A stretch of 10,878 bases of DNA from Thermoplasmata archaeon (GCA_021826795.1 JAKAYM010000059.1:1-10878); one strand, 5' to 3'; positions 1 through 6,893 are shown, counted from the first letter of the stretch. Numbers and translations: made by a program. Notes: generated by a model not told the origin, from the letters alone.

Positions 1-1769
1 CCTATAGTATTTATTGCCCATGCATGACCCAGACCTGATGAACCAAATTCACCAAGTGATGATAAATAATATGCTTTCATATAGTTGCCTGTGGTGGCGA
101 AGAAATATCCACTATATATGTTAAATGTATATGTGCCCTGCAATTCCCCAATATGCTCCGCACTATTATAAGGGGAATCACCATAAAATGCGTTACCGGT
201 TCCATAAATCCCATAACCGGGAGCATCATTATAATAAACGCTATACATGGAAATACCTGCTTGTGTTGGTATATATTTATTTTCAACAAACCACCCCCAA
301 CCACTATATTGAGGCGGAGCTGTGTAAAGCTCTTTTACTTCTCCAGTTGTACTATTTAGTACTGGAAAACCTAACGAATAATCATCAGCTTCTCCCATAC
401 AATCTCCAGGTGATGAAAGAACCAAACCGTATTTTGTGGCTGTCATTCCTGTATTACCCTGACCAAAATCATAAGTCCATATAAGATTTTTAATGCTGTT
501 GGGTCCTGAACTTGAGTACATTCCATTGTGTGTATAATTACCATGGTATTCATTGGCTGATGGGGAAAAAATTGAACTTTTATCGTTTACTGAACTATTA
601 TTACCGAATGCAAATAATGTTCCGTATTCAGTTAATCCCACTAATTCATTATCAGAAATTACAAGGTTACTCCTGATAGGCTCGCCTATGTTGTAATACC
701 ATATTAATTTTCCATTGGTTGAATTTATATCATAAACCATGCCATTTGCAGTTGCAAAATAAAGCATATTATTTTCTATTAAGGGGGAAGACCATATACT
801 TTCATCGTTACCACTCAAAAAATCCCAGTTTAACTTTCCTGTTGTAGCATTGTAAGCATACAAATACCCATTCATTCCAGATACATACACTGTATTATTA
901 AATTCCTCTGTTTTCCTTAGTGAAACAGTATTCATTGAGATATTCCACAATATTTTCCCAGAATCTGATATTGCATATAATCTGTTATTAAGTGTAGGTA
1001 CGAAAAATGTATTATTATAAAAAGATATACTTGCACTGGGAGATGAAGATAAGGTTGCATTCCAGTTTAATATGCCATTTGTATTATTTATTGCACTTAT
1101 TACATTACTATTTGAAAACCCAACTAACACCTCGTAGTCACCTACTGTTGGTTCTGTTGAGACACTTAAATGGCTTACGTACTGCCATTCCTGCGTGCCT
1201 ACCGACGAATTAAAAGCTGTCAAATCTGAACTGCCATAACTTGTTGTATAAACGCATCCATTCGAATAAACAAAGGTTTGGTACCCGTTAAAATTATTCT
1301 CTGTTGAAGCGCCGGGAATCGATTCTGTATATACTTTGCTACCGGTTAGGAGTGTGGCTGCTTCTAAATAGTTGTGTGGAAGTCCAAAGTATAACTGGCC
1401 GGCTCCGAATGCAGGATAAGACGTTTCAGTAGTGGTAATGTTATAGATGTTCGTGCCATTTAAATTATAAACCATAATACTATTACCTACCGGCGAAACA
1501 TATAAACGATCTCCATCTACTGCTAATCCACCATGATATACACTATATCCGTCATTCCTGTCCCAGAGAAGGTCAGCGGTTGTAGGTAAGTTAGACATGA
1601 CAGGCATGTTATTACTTCTCAAATCAATACCGGCGTCCTGATTGGATTTATTATTTATTGGATTTGCCTGTAAATTTGTCTGTTCACTTATTCCAGAAAA
1701 AACTGTCAATACAAATAAGCCGACAACAAGAATGGCAATTACTTTGAATTTTTTGCCAGATTTATTCAT
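1..1769 (-). CDS. Secreted or membrane-anchored PQQ-like beta-propeller protein, partial (C-terminus beyond window)
   Basis: The minus-strand frame is open from an ATG at 1767-1769 to the window edge, giving 589 codons and no stop. Residues 8-27 form a hydrophobic segment after a Lys-rich start, so the protein is probably exported or anchored by an N-terminal signal/membrane helix. The rest contains PQQ-type blade repeats of the form 'lYvs..nG.lyAyna.tGkl.W', clearest around residues 222-236, 255-276, 294-315 and 336-357. A second propeller appears to start near residue 405, where HGNYTHNG is followed by a new run of blades. At least a dozen N-X-S/T sequons (for example N104, N110, N237, N276, N307, N411, N472) suit an N-glycosylated surface protein in a wall-less or S-layer archaeon. 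Ligand and role are unknown; PQQ-like repeats in archaea do not imply PQQ binding. An SD-like GAGGT lies 9 nt upstream of the start. Confidence 0.85.
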   Translation of the reverse strand, partial: MNKSGKKFKVIAILVVGLFVLTVFSGISEQTNLQANPINNKSNQDAGIDLRSNNMPVMSNLPTTADLLWDRNDGYSVYHGGLAVDGDRLYVSPVGNSIMVYNLNGTNIYNITTTETSYPAFGAGQLYFGLPHNYLEAATLLTGSKVYTESIPGASTENNFNGYQTFVYSNGCVYTTSYGSSDLTAFNSSVGTQEWQYVSHLSVSTEPTVGDYEVLVGFSNSNVISAINNTNGILNWNATLSSSPSASISFYNNTFFVPTLNNRLYAISDSGKILWNISMNTVSLRKTEEFNNTVYVSGMNGYLYAYNATTGKLNWDFLSGNDESIWSSPLIENNMLYFATANGMVYDINSTNGKLIWYYNIGEPIRSNLVISDNELVGLTEYGTLFAFGNNSSVNDKSSIFSPSANEYHGNYTHNGMYSSSGPNSIKNLIWTYDFGQGNTGMTATKYGLVLSSPGDCMGEADDYSLGFPVLNSTTGEVKELYTAPPQYSGWGWFVENKYIPTQAGISMYSVYYNDAPGYGIYGTGNAFYGDSPYNSAEHIGELQGTYTFNIYSGYFFATTGNYMKAYYLSSLGEFGSSGLGHAWAINTI

Positions 1770-1778
1770 AAATTCTTT

Positions 1779-1783
1779 ACCTC
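1779..1783 (-). promoter_or_regulatory. Shine-Dalgarno site of the beta-propeller gene
   Basis: GAGGT on the minus strand sits 9 nt before the ATG at 1769 and supports that start. It implies a transcript with a 5' leader, unlike several other genes here that look leaderless. Confidence 0.5.
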
Positions 1784-1799
1784 ACTAATATATAAAATC

Positions 1800-1824
1800 T
1801 TTTTTGTGCATCTTGCACAAAAAA
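1800..1824. repeat. Perfect 11-bp inverted repeat, possible operator or 5'-leader hairpin
   Basis: TTTTTTGTGCA, a 3-nt spacer TCT, then TGCACAAAAAA: the two 11-base arms are exact reverse complements. It lies 31 nt upstream of the beta-propeller start and directly beside a TTTAAATAT box A-like element at 1826-1834. It could be a binding site for a dimeric winged-helix regulator, or a hairpin in the minus-strand leader. The position suits regulation of the propeller gene, but no regulator is visible in the window. Confidence 0.5.
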
Positions 1825-1825
1825 G

Positions 1826-1834
1826 TTTAAATAT
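1826..1834. promoter_or_regulatory. Box A (TATA)-like element next to the dyad
   Basis: TTTAAATAT on the plus strand reads as ATATTTAAA on the minus strand, so it could serve either direction. Used on the minus strand it would start transcription near 1800, giving a leader of about 30 nt with the GAGGT site inside it. On the plus strand it follows a purine-rich run that could act as a BRE and would point into the 1870-2100 stretch. Confidence 0.35.
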
Positions 1835-2107
1835 CATAAAGTAACAGAATTCGTTATATTTGTATTTTCACAGTTCTTATGAATTCTCATTCATATTGTT
1901 ACATTTACAGAGGAACAAATTGGAAACATATAACTCAGTATGTGCCACCTGCTGAACAATCAATAATGTTTTATAGGAATATGGCTCATGCCTTCCTGAT
2001 ATTCATGGTGAATCCTAGAAGATGGTTTCTGAGAATTAAATATTTTTGTGTTATTATAATAAATGTATATATAATTAATAATATAAGTTTCTTATGTATT
2101 TGACTTT
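1835..2107. other. Intergenic stretch with a possible gene relict
   Basis: I see no convincing gene here. A plus-strand 74-codon frame at 1879-2103 has no Shine-Dalgarno site, and its second half runs into very AT-rich sequence typical of a promoter region. Bases of about 1870-2035 look less AT-rich than either flank and more like coding composition. They could therefore be the decayed remnant of a gene or mobile element, but I recognise no family. The last 50 bases are the likely promoter region of the next gene. Confidence 0.3.
2066..2087 (+). promoter_or_regulatory. Probable TATA-box region for the orphan gene
   Basis: TATATATAAT (2066-2075) and TAATATAAG (2079-2087) are two overlapping box A candidates. 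They would start transcription near 2095 or 2108, respectively, so the GTG at 2108 would be leaderless or nearly so. In such AT-rich DNA these matches are weak evidence. Confidence 0.35.
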
Positions 2108-2911
2108 GTGATTAACACAAAAAACATTATGTTTATACTCAGTAATATGGAGAACAACTCCTATGTTAATCTAGCACAGAATTTCAATGGTAAGATATCC
2201 CATTTTAAAAATGCTTATAATTACCTGAAAAAAAATAAAATAATTTTTTATAAGGATAAATTTTGTGTAAATAACAATATTAAAACCCTGGTATTATCAA
2301 AAAATAAATTTGTAAAAGTTTTTGCAAACGGGAATAGGGCTGTAAAAATAGAGGAAGAATTTATTGTTATATCAAAAGAATTAAAAAATTTAGAATTTGG
2401 TTCTATATATCTTTCAGGAAATAAAAATTATAATCCCAAAGCCAGGCTCAACAGTATCAATGTTTATCAATTATATAATCAGAAGATGAAAAAAATACCG
2501 GTAACTTTAAGTCTGGCTAAAGATAGAAAAAAAGATAATTTAAAATTCATTGCAGAGCCAGAACCTGCAATTAAACGGGGAGATTTTGTTAAATTTAGCT
2601 ATTATTTATGGCTTGATAACTACTACGCAAAAAATCGTGAGGAGGCTATAGAAAAATATAATGAGGAATATATAGGCGAGGGCATCATGATGTATTACAA
2701 GGCGTTGAAGTTTAATATATCTGTAAAATTCCCTGAAAACTATAAATATACAGAGGCCGGTAAATTTCATTATAAAGGTTCTTTGGAAGGATTTAAACTA
2801 AACAACTTAAAGCTCAATGAAAAATTTGAAAGCAATCTTAAAAAGCTGGATTATACTATTGAAAATCCGGACCGTGGCGTTTATTTTATCAGATGGATCC
2901 CGGCGAATTAA
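2108..2911 (+). CDS. Hypothetical protein, very AT-rich orphan gene
   Basis: I do not recognise this protein (267 residues from GTG 2108; in-frame ATGs at 2129 and 2147 are alternative starts, none with a clear Shine-Dalgarno). It is rich in Lys, Asn, Tyr and Ile and has no signal peptide or membrane segment, so it is probably cytoplasmic. The first 85 residues are mixed alpha/beta. The middle and end read as alternating beta strands, with a Pro-Ala-Ile-Lys-Arg-Gly-Asp turn and a final strand NPDRGVYFIRWIP. That ending resembles the closing strand of a beta-sandwich (Ig-like) domain, which is inference from pattern only. Its base composition is far more AT-rich than the metabolic genes to the right, and it stands alone on its strand, suggesting acquisition by transfer. 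It converges with the MqnD-like gene. Confidence 0.7.
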   Translation: MINTKNIMFILSNMENNSYVNLAQNFNGKISHFKNAYNYLKKNKIIFYKDKFCVNNNIKTLVLSKNKFVKVFANGNRAVKIEEEFIVISKELKNLEFGSIYLSGNKNYNPKARLNSINVYQLYNQKMKKIPVTLSLAKDRKKDNLKFIAEPEPAIKRGDFVKFSYYLWLDNYYAKNREEAIEKYNEEYIGEGIMMYYKALKFNISVKFPENYKYTEAGKFHYKGSLEGFKLNNLKLNEKFESNLKKLDYTIENPDRGVYFIRWIPAN

Positions 2912-2926
2912 GTTTTAAAATTATTG

Positions 2927-2945
2927 GCCAGTAAAGATCACTGGC
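2927..2945. terminator. Small stem-loop between convergent genes
   Basis: GCCAGT, a 7-nt loop, then ACTGGC form a 6-bp stem in the 42-nt gap between two convergent stop codons. The position suits a shared transcript end. However, archaeal termination depends mostly on T-tracts and none follows closely on the plus strand, so the functional call is weak. Confidence 0.25.
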
Positions 2946-2953
2946 TTGAGGTT

Positions 2954-3820
2954 TCAAATAAGCCTTATTTCTTTTACGCCGGGAAGCAGGTTTCTTTTGT
3001 ACATTATATCATAGAAGAATTCCAATCCTGACCTTACATCATTTAATGAAACATTGTATTCCTTGATATCTGCCCCTATAGTACCTTTTATTACCTCTAA
3101 ACTTATATCTGAATTCTGAACTTCCCTCATGATCTTTACATCCACAGGAAGCACTTCCTCCATATGGGATTCTGCATATTTCTTGCTCCTGTTGTATAAT
3201 TCCCTGAATTTAACAGCGTATTCCTCACCGATTTCTGAGTTTATCAGGACCGTTCCCATGGGCATCGGCTTATTTCCAGATAGCTCTTTCCACATTTCCC
3301 ACATGCTGGCGAGCCTGTGCGGATCTACGCCCATCTTCTTCAAATCGTACATGGCTTTCAGTTCATGAACTGCAACCATGACGCCGCCTTCCTCAACCAT
3401 GGCATTTACCTCATCCAGCACCCTGTGAACCACAACAAGTTTTCTGTATTTTCCTATCAATAATTTATAAAGATTGAGGGCAGTTGTGTTTAATCCGTGT
3501 ACAATAATTTTTGAATTTTTTATTTCTTCCATATCCATATTTTTCATGGCGAGAATGGGCATGCCTGTAATTCCATCTACTGCTGATGCCACAGCACTGG
3601 AAAGAATGAAATAATCCTTCTGCACATATGGATACAGTGCGGCTGATGGTACTGAAATATCAACTTCCTTTTTCACAATTTTATCATTAACCTCCTGAAC
3701 CGTCGGTATAAATTCAAACTCAAGATTGAAATCATCACTCTTTACTTTTTTCTCAATTAATGGTATGAATGGATAAAGGTCTCCGGAATCTGCAAGTGCA
3801 CCAATTCTTATCGTTTTCAT
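2954..3820 (-). CDS. MqnA/MqnD-family protein, MqnD-like (1,4-dihydroxy-6-naphthoate synthase-type)
   Basis: This 288-residue protein has the periplasmic-binding-protein-like fold pattern of the MqnA/MqnD family and the usual length. The MqnD-like order is visible: an N-terminal IGALADSGDLYPF strand-loop, DISVPSAALYPY at 54-65, a GLNTTAL segment at 109-115 that matches the TTA phosphate-loop region of MqnD, VAVHEL with His152 at the position of the catalytic His, and WEMW...KPMPMG at 174-189, matching the family's 'GEWWEE..g.PlPLG'. MqnD cleaves cyclic dehypoxanthinylfutalosine to 1,4-dihydroxy-6-naphthoate in the futalosine menaquinone pathway; thermoplasmas make menaquinone-type quinones. 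No other mqn gene is in the window, so the exact step remains inferred; a solute-binding relative is the alternative. A box A 21-29 nt upstream with no Shine-Dalgarno indicates a leaderless transcript and supports this ATG. Confidence 0.75.
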   Translation of the reverse strand: MKTIRIGALADSGDLYPFIPLIEKKVKSDDFNLEFEFIPTVQEVNDKIVKKEVDISVPSAALYPYVQKDYFILSSAVASAVDGITGMPILAMKNMDMEEIKNSKIIVHGLNTTALNLYKLLIGKYRKLVVVHRVLDEVNAMVEEGGVMVAVHELKAMYDLKKMGVDPHRLASMWEMWKELSGNKPMPMGTVLINSEIGEEYAVKFRELYNRSKKYAESHMEEVLPVDVKIMREVQNSDISLEVIKGTIGADIKEYNVSLNDVRSGLEFFYDIMYKRNLLPGVKEIRLI

Positions 3821-3840
3821 GTATACTTATTTATAGATAT

Positions 3841-3849
3841 TATTTAAAT
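3841..3849 (-). promoter_or_regulatory. Box A promoter of the MqnD-like gene
   Basis: ATTTAAATA on the minus strand is centred about 25 nt before the ATG at 3820, the spacing expected when transcription starts at or next to the start codon. No Shine-Dalgarno is present. It shares the 147-nt divergent intergenic region with the nitrilase promoter. Confidence 0.55.
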
Positions 3850-3940
3850 GGTTTTAAAAATTATTAGACAAGTTTTAACGTTTGTAGATATTTTAGCTAT
3901 TACATTGTTTATACCGTACTTCTGAATTTATACGCATGAT

Positions 3941-3950
3941 TTTTATATTA
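3941..3950 (+). promoter_or_regulatory. Box A promoter of the nitrilase-family gene
   Basis: TTTTATATTA is centred about 22 nt before the ATG at 3968, again giving a leaderless transcript. No Shine-Dalgarno is seen before that ATG. Confidence 0.5.
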
Positions 3951-3967
3951 AATTATATTATATAATT

Positions 3968-4750
3968 ATGTTAAAGGTAGCATTGACCCAGTTAAGGCCC
4001 GTGGCGGATAAGGATATCAGCATCAGGAATATAGAATATTATTCAGGCATTGCTGCTTCTAATTCTGCAGGGCTCATTGTATTCCCGGAATATTATATGT
4101 TTTATTCTCCGTATAAGGAAACCGTAATTAAGAATTCAGAACCATTAAATGGAAATTATGTTAAAAGACTGAAAGAGATATCTTCAGAAAATAAGATAGG
4201 CATAATAACAGGAATCAATGAAATATATGATCATAATTACTATGATACAGCAGTATTTGTACAGAACGGCGAACTGGATAATTATTACAGGAAGGTGCAT
4301 TTATACGATGCATTCGGATATAAAGAATCGGATATTTACACCTACGGAAATGGGCCTTTTAAAATATCCAGTATGGATAACGTAAACTTCGGAATGCTCA
4401 TATGTTATGACATAAGATTCCCGGAGGTATTCAGAAATTATTCACTGAACGATGTGGATATGATTGTACTTATATCTGCATGGTTTTCCGGCCCCATGAA
4501 GGAAGAGCAGTGGCTGTCACTGGTTTCAGCCCGTGCACTTGAAAATACAGTTTATCTTGCAACTTCAAATATGGTTGGAGGTGCATTTACAGGGATAACA
4601 ACCTTTACAGATCCGATAGGTGCAATAACAGCCAGAGCTGCAGAGGATGAGGGAATTATTTACGCTACTGTGGATACTGAAAGAATTGCAGCTGTAAGAA
4701 AGAAAATGCCAGTTCTCAGGCAGAGAAGGCCGGAACTTTATAAACTGTGA
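3968..4750 (+). CDS. Nitrilase-superfamily carbon-nitrogen hydrolase
   Basis: This 260-residue protein is a full-length member of the carbon-nitrogen hydrolase family, whose cytoplasmic enzymes hydrolyse amides or nitriles through a thioester. The catalytic triad is intact: Glu41 in VFPEYYM, Lys109 in YRKVHLYD and Cys146 in LICYDIRFPE. Glu120 (KESDIY) matches the second conserved Glu. The CYDIRFPE form with the short length resembles the Nit1/Nit2 omega-amidase and deaminated-glutathione amidase branches more than true nitrilases, but the substrate cannot be assigned from sequence. The gene is probably leaderless and is followed after 5 nt by a small STAS-like gene on the same strand, so the two are likely cotranscribed. 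It is divergent from the MqnD-like gene. Confidence 0.88.
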   Translation: MLKVALTQLRPVADKDISIRNIEYYSGIAASNSAGLIVFPEYYMFYSPYKETVIKNSEPLNGNYVKRLKEISSENKIGIITGINEIYDHNYYDTAVFVQNGELDNYYRKVHLYDAFGYKESDIYTYGNGPFKISSMDNVNFGMLICYDIRFPEVFRNYSLNDVDMIVLISAWFSGPMKEEQWLSLVSARALENTVYLATSNMVGGAFTGITTFTDPIGAITARAAEDEGIIYATVDTERIAAVRKKMPVLRQRRPELYKL

Positions 4751-4755
4751 AATAG

Positions 4756-4992
4756 ATGATATACGTTATAATGAGGAGAGAAATTTCAAAGTATCTAATT
4801 TCAAAGGTATCCTGTGACCATCTTTTCAGGAAAATAGAGAATCTGGATGATGACCAGATTGTACTTGATTTTCTTCTTGTGTATTATATAAGCAACGAAT
4901 TCATTGATGCATATATAGCTGATAAGGCAATTTGCACCAAGGAAATTATTGAAAAAAATATGCCTTTATCAATGAAAAAGATCACTGGATAA
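4756..4992 (+). CDS. Small STAS-like protein (DUF4325-type)
   Basis: The gene encodes 78 residues, or 73 if ATG 4771 is used. It begins 5 nt after the nitrilase stop and so is probably in one transcript with it. The sequence fits the pattern of the STAS-like DUF4325 family: a short helix-forming ISKVSCDHLFRKI segment (residues 15-27), a central strand DDQIVLDF (32-39) and ISNEFIDAYIADK (45-57), which matches the family's 'lDF.gV..Is.sFaDE' signature. Such domains are small cytoplasmic modules often found next to signalling or defence proteins; no function is assured here. Its last 11 bases overlap the 3' end of the opposing radical SAM gene. It is short and I assigned it from pattern alone, so moderate confidence. 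Confidence 0.6.
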   Translation: MIYVIMRREISKYLISKVSCDHLFRKIENLDDDQIVLDFLLVYYISNEFIDAYIADKAICTKEIIEKNMPLSMKKITG

Positions 4993-5998
4993 TTCTGGAT
5001 TTAATCAATATTCCGGTTTTAAAGCCACAGTTTTTGCAGCTCCCATCGGCATTTAAGCCTACTACAGAGGAATCGAATATATGTCTTTCTATTAGGAGGT
5101 TTGCGCATTCCGGGCAGTAAGTGTTTTCGTAATTTTTTTCTGGAACATTCCCGAGATAAACATAATGCATGCCCATGGACTTTGCCAGGTCATAATGTTC
5201 TTTTAATGTTTTGAAAGGCGTCGCCGGTAATAATAATTTATAATCTGGATGGTACCTGAGGAAACTTACAGGTATGTATTCTCCCGCTATTTCAATGATT
5301 TTGCCGATCATTTTTTGAGCGTCACTGAGATTGTCACCTATCTCAGGGATTACAAGGTCAGTTATTTCTGTGTGAATCCCGTAATCCAGAGCAGATTTTA
5401 TAGTATTATAAATTAAATCAGGGTGCATTACAGATATGTATCTATTATAGAATTTCTCCTGAGCATTTCCCTTGAAATCAATGGTCATGGCATCAAGAAA
5501 TTCAGATGCCATTTCCATGGATTCCAGAGTTTCATAGCCATTAGTCACATATATATTGAAAAGCCCGTATTCATGTGCCAGCATTCCTGTATCGTGGGCA
5601 AACTCCATGAAAATTGTTGGCTCATTATAGGTATAGGCTATGCCATCAACATTCAATCTCCTGGCAACTTTTACTATTTTCTCCGGGGTCATGTATTCTC
5701 CTTCCACTGTTTTTCTCTGGCTCATTTCATAATTCTGGCAGTATTTACAGGCAAAATTGCAGCCCGAGGTTCCGAAGGAGAGTATTCTGGAGCCCGGATA
5801 CATATGCAGAACAGGCTTTTTCTCAATAGGGTCTATGTTATATCCCGTTGGATAACTGTAAACATCAAGGTTCAGGGTTCCGTTTTTATACGTCCTTACA
5901 CCACAGAATCCGCTCTGATTTTCCTGTAAATTACAGTATCTTTCGCAGGCTGTACAGATAATCCTGCTGCCATTCCTTTTATACAAACTGGCTTCCAC
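4982..5998 (-). CDS. amrS: AmmeMemoRadiSam system radical SAM enzyme
   Basis: This 338-residue protein belongs to the PflA-like radical SAM family (COG1180 type) that co-occurs with AMMECR1 and MEMO proteins. The radical SAM CX3CX2C motif is Cys80/Cys84/Cys87, within SFGTSGCNFACKYCQN, and binds the [4Fe-4S] cluster that cleaves S-adenosylmethionine. The conserved TYNEPTIF motif follows near residue 122, and YLGNVPE lies near residue 281. Two more Cys groups flank the core: Cys15/18/22/32 at the N-terminus and a C-terminal ribbon Cys295/298/321/324, likely a metal site. The start is a GTG at 5998; no in-frame ATG precedes the motif except Met66, too late to be the start. A box A at 6020-6027 fits a leaderless GTG transcript. 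It lies 51 nt downstream of the MEMO gene on the same strand. The substrate is unknown. Confidence 0.9.
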   Translation of the reverse strand: MEASLYKRNGSRIICTACERYCNLQENQSGFCGVRTYKNGTLNLDVYSYPTGYNIDPIEKKPVLHMYPGSRILSFGTSGCNFACKYCQNYEMSQRKTVEGEYMTPEKIVKVARRLNVDGIAYTYNEPTIFMEFAHDTGMLAHEYGLFNIYVTNGYETLESMEMASEFLDAMTIDFKGNAQEKFYNRYISVMHPDLIYNTIKSALDYGIHTEITDLVIPEIGDNLSDAQKMIGKIIEIAGEYIPVSFLRYHPDYKLLLPATPFKTLKEHYDLAKSMGMHYVYLGNVPEKNYENTYCPECANLLIERHIFDSSVVGLNADGSCKNCGFKTGILIKSRIIQ

Positions 5999-6015
5999 GT
6001 TATATTATTGCATTA

Positions 6016-6031
6016 AGAGTATTTATACTCT
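6016..6031 (-). promoter_or_regulatory. Box A promoter of amrS embedded in a dyad
   Basis: On the minus strand TATAAATA (6020-6027) is centred about 25 nt before the GTG start at 5998. It is flanked by inverted AGAGTA/TACTCT arms (6-bp arms, 4-nt centre). The amrS gene could therefore be transcribed separately from amrB, and the dyad could be a repressor site over the TATA box. The symmetry may also be chance in AT-rich DNA. Confidence 0.45.
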
Positions 6032-6049
6032 ATTAATATTTTCAGAAGT

Positions 6050-6865
6050 TTATATATAGGCTATCATGGCAGCATAACCTACCACTCTCTTGCGATCTGT
6101 TCCGGTATCTCCTGAATTGCTGTGTTTAATTAATGCAATTTTCCCTTTCATTTCCTTCGTTATCATCATTAAAATAGCTATTGCCCCATAGCCACACACT
6201 GATGTTCCATATGTGATCCTATCTTCATAATAATGAGTGATCCTGAGGCTTTCTATGTCATTAATTGTGATATCGTCCAGTTCATTATTTTTATTATATT
6301 CATTATAATGATTCAAGTCTGAGCTTATGAGCAAAAATGGCTTATCTTCCATGGAGCTTATAGTGTCTGCCACATTTCTGGCTACCGAAGCATCCTGATA
6401 GCCCATTATTATGGGCGTAAAGGTAAAATCATTATTAAATAGATACTGAAGAAAAGGAAGCTGCACCTCAATGGAGTGCTCTATCATATGCGCCTCTTTG
6501 TCACTTTTTATAATATTAGATTTCAAAAGAATTTTATTGGCTATATCTGAATTTACCCTTGCGTAGCCTAAAGGGGTATTCCAGTAGCCGTCGGGATAAA
6601 TAACAGGGTACTGTGGATATCCTGAATGATTCGGTCCTATAATCAGAAAATTTCTTTTCTTTAAGTCCTTAATCATGCTGTAGGCGTATCCAGCAGTTTT
6701 TCCGGAATACATGTAACCTGCGTGTGGCACTATTGCCCCTATTAATCTTTTATATTTTAACTCAGGTTTTTTAATATCCATGTAACTTTTTATATCACTT
6801 TTCAGTTCATCATAATTATCTGGATAGAATGCGCCGGCAACATAGGGTTCTCTTGTATTATCCAT
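6050..6865 (-). CDS. amrB: MEMO-family protein (AmmeMemoRadiSam system protein B)
   Basis: This 271-residue cytoplasmic protein is a full-length member of the MEMO family, related to class III extradiol dioxygenases. The N-terminal REPYVAGAFYP signature is followed by PHAGYMYSG (His48), GPNHSG (His80), EHSIEVQLPFLQ (129-140), SSDLNHY (Asp183, His186) and SVCGYGA (Cys224). His48, His80 and Cys224 match the metal-binding His49/His81/Cys244 of human MEMO1, so a metal site is very likely retained. The C-terminus carries NSGDTG and VGYAAM, also typical. The ATG at 6865 is supported by a box A about 23 nt upstream with no Shine-Dalgarno. It is divergent from amrA and upstream of amrS, and the three together form the AmmeMemoRadiSam set. 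The joint biochemical role is unsettled as far as I know. Confidence 0.93.
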   Translation of the reverse strand: MDNTREPYVAGAFYPDNYDELKSDIKSYMDIKKPELKYKRLIGAIVPHAGYMYSGKTAGYAYSMIKDLKKRNFLIIGPNHSGYPQYPVIYPDGYWNTPLGYARVNSDIANKILLKSNIIKSDKEAHMIEHSIEVQLPFLQYLFNNDFTFTPIIMGYQDASVARNVADTISSMEDKPFLLISSDLNHYNEYNKNNELDDITINDIESLRITHYYEDRITYGTSVCGYGAIAILMMITKEMKGKIALIKHSNSGDTGTDRKRVVGYAAMIAYI

Positions 6866-6883
6866 ATATAATGATTACTATGC

Positions 6884-6893
6884 TTTATATAAA
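6884..6893 (-). promoter_or_regulatory. Box A promoter of the MEMO gene
   Basis: TTTATATAAA on the minus strand, centred about 23 nt before the ATG at 6865, is a strong archaeal TATA box for a leaderless transcript. Confidence 0.6.

Noticed and set aside
125..1213. Several plus-strand open frames (125-484, 153-359, 1007-1213)
   Set aside because: They lie opposite the long open propeller frame, have low-complexity Leu/Tyr/His-rich products and no start signals.
1879..2103. 74-codon plus-strand frame as a real gene
   Set aside because: No SD, no box A at the right distance, and the C-terminal third is translated promoter-like AT-rich DNA; kept only as a possible relict.
5423..5929. 168-codon plus-strand frame
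   Set aside because: It is antisense to the radical SAM gene, whose motifs and Cys clusters are fully conserved on the other strand.
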